Shown in pieces: positions 35,853 through 39,900 of a stretch of DNA of 39,900 nt; within the stretch, counting starts at the first letter, position 1; every line of letters starts with the position of its first letter. This DNA is from an uncultured Christensenella sp. Its GTDB lineage: Bacteria > Bacillota > Clostridia > Christensenellales > UBA1242. A program made the position numbers and the translations under genes. Where the stretch lies: contig CASFFG010000009.1 in NCBI GenBank assembly GCA_949293905.1, forward strand, positions 1-39,900. The letters run 5' to 3'. Under the pieces are notes generated by a model, which saw nothing but the letters and a program-made list of their open reading frames with translations, was not told the DNA's origin and ran no database searches.

Positions 35853-36074
35853 ATGTCGAAGGAAGATGTTATCGATGCTGAAGGCGAAATTGTTGAAGTC
35901 TTAGGCAATTCTAACTTCAAAGTTAAAATTATGAACGACCATATAATAACTGCGTACATCTCAGGAAAACTACGCGCAAATAAGATTCGCGTACTTATTG
36001 GAGATAAGGTCAAAGTTGAGATGAGCCCGTACGATTTAACTAAAGGTAGAATCGTTTGGCGCGACAAAAAGTAG
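35853..36074 (+). CDS. infA: Translation initiation factor IF-1
   Basis: 73 residues, an S1-type OB fold. The family pattern is present: MSKEDVIDAEGEIVEVLGNS, FKVKI and VGDKVKVEMSPYDLTKGRI (here IGDKVKVEMSPYDLTKGRI). IF-1 occupies the 30S A site during initiation. It follows the KOW gene by two bases, with AAAGGAG as ribosome-binding site. Confidence 0.97.
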   Translation: MSKEDVIDAEGEIVEVLGNSNFKVKIMNDHIITAYISGKLRANKIRVLIGDKVKVEMSPYDLTKGRIVWRDKK

Positions 36075-36112
36075 TTCATAAAAATAAATTAATTTGACGA
36101 AAAGGAGAAATT

Positions 36113-36229
36113 ATGAAAGTACGACCATCTGTTAAACCTATGTGCGAAAAGTGTAAAGTCATTAAGCGTAATGGCAGAGTTATGGTTATTTGTTCTAAAA
36201 ACCCTAAGCATAAACAACGCCAAGGTTAG
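36113..36229 (+). CDS. rpmJ: 50S ribosomal protein L36 (zinc form)
   Basis: 38 residues translated directly from the sequence: [19 protein letters not shown], then [19 protein letters not shown]. Zinc ligands C11, C14, C27 and H33 are intact. Preceded by AAAGGAGAAA. It ends the spc part of the cluster, ahead of the long gap before rpsM. Confidence 0.97.
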   Translation: MKVRPSVKPMCEKCKVIKRNGRVMVICSKNPKHKQRQG

Positions 36230-36355
36230 ACCGTTTTTACGGCATAGTCAGGCTCAAAGAAGAGTGTGACTTTGATTACGAGTTTTACTCGATAAAATAA
36301 GCATGGTGCTTCGCGGCAATTTAGCATCATGAGAATATATTATACATTTTAAGTG
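36230..36355 (+). promoter_or_regulatory. Structured rpmJ-rpsM intergenic RNA, candidate alpha-operon leader
   Basis: At 137 bases this is the largest gap inside the cluster. Stems seen: CCG-TTTTTA-CGG (36232-36243); AGTCA-GG-CTC with GAG-TG-TGACT (about 36246-36274); CGAGT-TTT-ACTCG (about 36280-36292); and CATGGTGCT (36302-36310) with AGCATCATG (36323-36331), 9 bp with one G-T. A weak -10-like TATTATACAT follows before the rpsM ribosome-binding site. In E. coli S4 represses the alpha operon through a leader at this point. Confidence 0.6.
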
Positions 36356-36366
36356 GAGGAAAATAT

Positions 36367-36735
36367 ATGGCACGTATATCAGGCGTGGATTTACCTAATG
36401 AAAAGAGAGTTGAAATCGGCTTAACCTATATCTATGGTATAGGCAGGGCTAGTGCTAACAAGATTTTGCAAGCAACAGGTATTAATCCTGATACGAGAGT
36501 TAAGGATTTAACTGAAAACGAAATCGCTTCTATCCGTAAATATATAGAAGCCAATTTTGTCGTGGAAGGAGAAAAAAGAAAAGACGTTGCACTAGACATT
36601 AAGCGTTTAAAAGAAATTAGATGCTATCGTGGTCTTAGACATATTGCTAATCTACCAGTTCGTGGTCAGTCTAGCAAACAAAATGCGCGTACACGCAAAG
36701 GTCCAAAGAAGACTATAGCAAACAAGAAGAAGTAA
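36367..36735 (+). CDS. rpsM: 30S ribosomal protein S13
   Basis: 122 residues. It begins [21 protein letters not shown] with the H2TH region [16 protein letters not shown]. The C-terminus is [16 protein letters not shown], then [12 protein letters not shown]13 forms the 30S side of the intersubunit bridges. AGTGGAGG precedes the ATG. Confidence 0.97.
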   Translation: MARISGVDLPNEKRVEIGLTYIYGIGRASANKILQATGINPDTRVKDLTENEIASIRKYIEANFVVEGEKRKDVALDIKRLKEIRCYRGLRHIANLPVRGQSSKQNARTRKGPKKTIANKKK

Positions 36736-36747
36736 TAAGGAGTAAAT

Positions 36748-37134
36748 ATGGCTACTAAACAAGAAAAAAAGAAGAAAATATTAGTTAGCAATGGTGAAGG
36801 TGCTGTACACATTTTCGCTAATTCTAATAATACTATCGTATCTTTAACTGATAGTCAGGGTAATCTTTTAGTGCAGTCTAGTGCGGGCGCATTAGGAAAT
36901 AAAGGCGCAAAGAAGACAACACCTTTCGCCGCTCAGTCAGCAGTGGAGGCAGCATTAAAGAATATCGCAAACTATGGAATTACTAAGGTTGCAATCTATG
37001 TTAAAGGTGCGGGAAATGCGCGTGAGGCAGCAATTCGTGCGGTTGGAGCAAGCGGAGTTCAAGTTACTATGATTAAAGATGTCTCTCCTATTGCACACAA
37101 TGGTTGTCGTCCACCTAAGAAGAGAAGGTTATAG
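36748..37134 (+). CDS. rpsK: 30S ribosomal protein S11
   Basis: 128 residues. It shows VHIFANSNNTIVSLTDSQGN, SSAGALGNKGAKKTTPFAAQ and the ending SPIAHNGCRPPKKRRL, all conserved in S11 on the 30S platform. Confidence 0.98.
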   Translation: MATKQEKKKKILVSNGEGAVHIFANSNNTIVSLTDSQGNLLVQSSAGALGNKGAKKTTPFAAQSAVEAALKNIANYGITKVAIYVKGAGNAREAAIRAVGASGVQVTMIKDVSPIAHNGCRPPKKRRL

Positions 37135-37142
37135 GAGGAAAT

Positions 37143-37760
37143 ATGGCTAAAAATACTAATCCAGATTGTAAGCAATGCCGTAGAGAAGGGTGCAAACTTT
37201 TCTTAAAGGGCGAAAGATGTCTTACAAAATGTTCATTTGATAAGCGCCCTGTAATTCCTGGACAACACGGAGCAGGAAGAAAGAAAGTTTCGGAATACGG
37301 AATTCAGTTGCGTGAGAAGAATAAAGTTCGTAGAGCATACGGCTTACTTGAAAAGCAATTTAGAATTTATTATGAAAAGGCTACTCGTAGTAAAGAGGCT
37401 ACTGGTTGGGCACTTTTAAAGATGCTAGAATTGAGACTTGATAATGTAGTTTATCGTCTTGGTCTTGGTGTATCTAGGTCGGAAGCGAGACAAATCGTTA
37501 ACCATGGGCACATCACTGTAAACGGAAAGAAAGTAAATATCCCTTCTTATCAAGTTAAAGTTGGTGATGTAATTGCGGTTAAAGATAGTAAGCAATCGCT
37601 TGAGATGTTCGCTAGTCTTAAAGGAACGAAGGTTAATACACCTAAATGGTTAGAGTTCTCTACCGATAGTTTAACTGGTAAAGTTCTAGCACTTCCAGAG
37701 CGTGACGATATCGACCTTGGAATACAAGAACACTTAATAGTCGAATTTTATTCAAGATAA
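37143..37760 (+). CDS. rpsD: 30S ribosomal protein S4 (zinc-binding)
   Basis: 205 residues. The N-terminal zinc motif uses C9, C12, C26 and C30. The S4 RNA-binding domain follows (LDNVVYRLGLGVSRSEARQ, VNHGHITVNGKKVNIPSY). It nucleates 30S assembly. In E. coli S4 is the alpha-operon repressor, so it is the natural candidate ligand for the 36230-36355 leader. In B. subtilis rpsD lies elsewhere; here it is inside the cluster. Confidence 0.97.
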   Translation: MAKNTNPDCKQCRREGCKLFLKGERCLTKCSFDKRPVIPGQHGAGRKKVSEYGIQLREKNKVRRAYGLLEKQFRIYYEKATRSKEATGWALLKMLELRLDNVVYRLGLGVSRSEARQIVNHGHITVNGKKVNIPSYQVKVGDVIAVKDSKQSLEMFASLKGTKVNTPKWLEFSTDSLTGKVLALPERDDIDLGIQEHLIVEFYSR

Positions 37761-37776
37761 TAGGAGAAAATTAATT

Positions 37777-38733
37777 ATGATGGAAATCGAGAAACCAAAA
37801 ATACTTTTAGAAGAATCTGAAAACGGAGCAAAGGCAGTCATCACCGTTGAACCGTTGGAAAAAGGCTTCGGTATAACTATTGGAAATATGTTACGCCGTA
37901 CTCTTCTTAGTTCGCTACCAGGCGCTGCTATTGTAGGAGTTAAGATTAAAAATGTGCTTCACGAATTCTCTACAATTAAGGGTGTTAGTGAAGATGTTCC
38001 AGACATTATCCTTAACTTAAAGGCAGTTGCCGTTAAGACTGAGAGCACTGATGTTGATTTTAAAGGTAAGATGACTCTAAAAGTAAAGGGTCCTGCTACC
38101 GTTTATGCTAAGGATATCGTTTGCGACGATGGAATTAGCGTCGTTAATCCAGACTTATACATTTGTACTATCGATGATGATGCAGACCTTGACATAACTA
38201 TGTATGTTGGTCGCGGTAGGGGATATGTTCCTGCTAGTCAAAACAAGACTTTCTCGGACGAAGTGGACTTTATCGCAATCGATTCACTATTTACTCCTGT
38301 TAAGTGCGTGAATTTTGAAGTACAATCTAGCCGTGTTGGTCGTAGTCTAGACTTCGATAAACTCGTTCTAGATGTTCAAACGCGCGGAACGGTTAGCGCT
38401 AAGGAAGTTGTTGCACTGTCTGCTAAACTTATCAACGATTATGCTACTATGTTCGTAGAACTCGTTGAAGGTATGGACGGAGTTAATATCTTAGTCGCTA
38501 GAAAAGAAGATGAAAGAACAAAATTATATGAAAAACCTATCGAGGAAATGGAACTTAGTGTTCGTAGTTATAACTGCTTAAAGCGTGCTGGAATTGAAAC
38601 TATCGGCGACCTTGCTAAGAAGAGCCGAAGTGAAATGATGAAAGTGCGTAATATGGGTGCTAAGTCGCTAGAAGAAGTTATCGCAAAACTTGAAGCGCTC
38701 GGCATTGTCCTTGAAGGTAACGATAATTATTAA
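37777..38733 (+). CDS. rpoA: DNA-directed RNA polymerase subunit alpha
   Basis: 318 residues. The N-terminal assembly domain contains GFGITIGNMLRRTLLSSLPG and HEFSTIKGVSEDV. The C-terminal domain has ELSVRSYNCLKRAGIETIGD and VRNMGAKSLEEVIAKL, the DNA- and activator-binding HhH region. A second ATG three bases downstream (37780) is equally possible as start. It dimerises to start RNA polymerase assembly. Confidence 0.98.
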   Translation: MMEIEKPKILLEESENGAKAVITVEPLEKGFGITIGNMLRRTLLSSLPGAAIVGVKIKNVLHEFSTIKGVSEDVPDIILNLKAVAVKTESTDVDFKGKMTLKVKGPATVYAKDIVCDDGISVVNPDLYICTIDDDADLDITMYVGRGRGYVPASQNKTFSDEVDFIAIDSLFTPVKCVNFEVQSSRVGRSLDFDKLVLDVQTRGTVSAKEVVALSAKLINDYATMFVELVEGMDGVNILVARKEDERTKLYEKPIEEMELSVRSYNCLKRAGIETIGDLAKKSRSEMMKVRNMGAKSLEEVIAKLEALGIVLEGNDNY

Positions 38734-38747
38734 AGGAGAAAAAGGAC

Positions 38748-39257
38748 ATGAAAGTTAAGAAATTAGGTCGTCCTACCGAAGAAAGATTAGCAATAATGCG
38801 TAATCAGGCTACTGACCTTCTTTGGAAAGGTAAAATTGAGACTACCTTAGCAAGAGCAAAGTCTTTAAAGAGTTATGTTGAAAAGTTGTTGACACTTGCT
38901 ATTAACAGTTATGAAGATGTCATTACCGTTCAAAAGAAGACTATTAATGCGAAAGGCGAAGAGACTACTCGTGAAGTAATGAATGATGGTCCAAAAAAAC
39001 TTGCTGCCCGCAGAAAAATTACTGCTAAGACTTATTCGGTTAAGGAAGAGCGTAAGCCAGGCGAGAAGAAGGCTGACTATTTAGCACGTATAGATAATAT
39101 TAAAAATCCGCTTTTAGAGAAGATTTTCAATGTTTATGCACCTAAATATGCAGAACGCGCTAAGGAATTAGGACAGAAAGGTGGATACACCCGTATTATC
39201 AAGTTAGGTACTAGAAAGGGTGACAATGCTGAAATGGCTCTTATAGAGTTGATTTAA
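38748..39257 (+). CDS. rplQ: 50S ribosomal protein L17, long clostridial form
   Basis: 169 residues against about 120 in B. subtilis. The N-terminus KLGRPTEERLAIMRNQATDL and IETTLARAKSLKSYVEKLLT match the family. About 50 residues are inserted in the middle (VQKKTINAKGEETTREVMND onward), a feature I associate with Clostridia. The ending NVYAPKYAERAKELGQ and GGYTRIIKLGTRKGDNAEMA is standard. Last gene of the cluster before the terminator. Confidence 0.96.
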   Translation: MKVKKLGRPTEERLAIMRNQATDLLWKGKIETTLARAKSLKSYVEKLLTLAINSYEDVITVQKKTINAKGEETTREVMNDGPKKLAARRKITAKTYSVKEERKPGEKKADYLARIDNIKNPLLEKIFNVYAPKYAERAKELGQKGGYTRIIKLGTRKGDNAEMALIELI

Positions 39258-39258
39258 T

Positions 39259-39283
39259 AAAATGAGCGCAATGCTCATTTTTA
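39259..39283 (+). terminator. Terminator at the end of the ribosomal cluster
   Basis: AAAATGAGC (39259-39267) pairs with GCTCATTTT (39273-39281) around GCAAT, with a short T run, two bases after the rplQ stop. Confidence 0.75.
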
Positions 39284-39311
39284 CACTAAATTTACATATT
39301 AAAGGATAGAT

Positions 39312-39900
39312 ATGCTAATTAGAGAAATGAATAAAAATCATAAATCAAATATCCCAATTTTACACGGAAAGACAGGCGGATATTGGTTCGAATTCCCAAA
39401 TGGCGAACTTAGTAAAGTGTTTTATAACGCGCGCCGTTTTTCTGCAGGGTTTGCTCCTGTTCAAGAGTTTGGTAATAGTGAATGGAGATTTTTAAATGTG
39501 AGAAATTCTCTCTCACGCGATAGTTATGCTAGCGTAAACTGTTACGATGACCACAACGGATTTGCAAAGGTTGTTATTATAGACCCAAAGACGAAACGAG
39601 AAGATACCTTCCATCGCGATAGTCTAGGTAGACTCTCTAATGGACTAACCGATTCAGGTCAGGCTTATTTCTTGTATTTGAATAATATGCTTGACTGGAA
39701 GAACATGGATATGAGATATTTCGACGATATAATTTTCCGTCAAGGAATTATAAAGGAAGAAATGCGCCGTTTTATATCTGCGAACCCAAAGACTAGTCGC
39801 GAAGAAAAACAAGAGTATCTCGCTCTTATAGAAAATAAAATTGATGAACTTTGCGCTGAAGAGAGAGCTTCAAATGCAAATAAAAACTTAAACCCGCAAG
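39312..39900 (+). CDS. Uncharacterised protein, 3' end outside window
   Basis: An open frame of 196 codons from ATG 39312 to the right edge, preceded by AAAGGATAG. The translation begins MLIREMNKNHKSNIPILHGK, then GGYWFEFPNGELSKVF. It contains VNCYDDHNGFAKVVIIDPKT and a long charged helical part (IIKEEMRRFISANPKTSREE, then EYLALIENKIDELCAEE). No signal peptide or membrane helix is visible. I do not recognise the family. Codon use resembles the surrounding genes, which supports a genuine gene. Confidence 0.75.
   Translation, partial: MLIREMNKNHKSNIPILHGKTGGYWFEFPNGELSKVFYNARRFSAGFAPVQEFGNSEWRFLNVRNSLSRDSYASVNCYDDHNGFAKVVIIDPKTKREDTFHRDSLGRLSNGLTDSGQAYFLYLNNMLDWKNMDMRYFDDIIFRQGIIKEEMRRFISANPKTSREEKQEYLALIENKIDELCAEERASNANKNLNPQ

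Overview
The window looks like a chromosomal piece of a low-GC, Gram-positive, clostridia-like bacterium, probably an uncultured member of Clostridia. Evidence: AT-rich intergenic DNA, strong AGGAG ribosome-binding sites, SpoVG, RecD2, a type-Z (zinc) S14, an L17 with the long central insertion I associate with Clostridia, and a KOW-domain gene between map and infA. The exact taxon is inference. I see no rRNA, tRNA, insertion sequence, phage module or CRISPR array.

Layout. (1) 1-7579: 3' part of a very large secreted repeat protein (beta-helix followed by many InlB-type B repeats), cut by the left edge and closed by a strong terminator. (2) 7849-8915: an Xre-type regulator translationally coupled to a ComFC-like phosphoribosyltransferase. 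(3) 9051-11270, minus strand: RecD2 helicase, divergent from a MscL channel with a long charged C-terminal insert (11481-12131). (4) 12472-15648: a membrane-anchored GLUG-repeat surface protein. (5) 15840-16112, minus strand: SpoVG. (6) 16329-19862: murC, then rpmE (L31) with its own promoter and a structured leader, then prmC and prfA, that is RF1 together with the enzyme that methylates its GGQ loop. (7) 19985-23247: three proteins I do not recognise, including a 623-residue acidic protein with a basic Arg/Asn/Gly patch. (8) 23573-39283: a complete, tightly packed S10-spc-alpha ribosomal cluster (S10 to L17, with secY, adk, map, a KOW gene, infA and rpmJ), led by a consensus promoter and a roughly 245-nt structured leader, and ended by a hairpin terminator. 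(9) 39312 to the right edge: the start of another unrecognised gene.

How it fits together. The ribosomal cluster makes ribosomal proteins, RNA polymerase alpha, SecY, IF-1, methionine aminopeptidase and adenylate kinase from what is probably one main transcript. Its genes are separated by about 0-20 bases, with two exceptions. The 36230-36366 gap between rpmJ and rpsM is full of hairpins and sits where E. coli carries its S4-controlled alpha-operon leader. The smaller infA-rpmJ gap is about 40 bases. The S10 leader, the L31 leader and the rpmJ-rpsM gap are the best candidates for undescribed RNA regulators here.

Other points of interest are a set of apparently leaderless genes (-10 box about 7 bases before the ATG, no ribosome-binding site), a triplicated roughly 140-residue unit in the giant surface protein, and the modified MscL. 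I did not find a convincing multi-gene defence or metabolic system.
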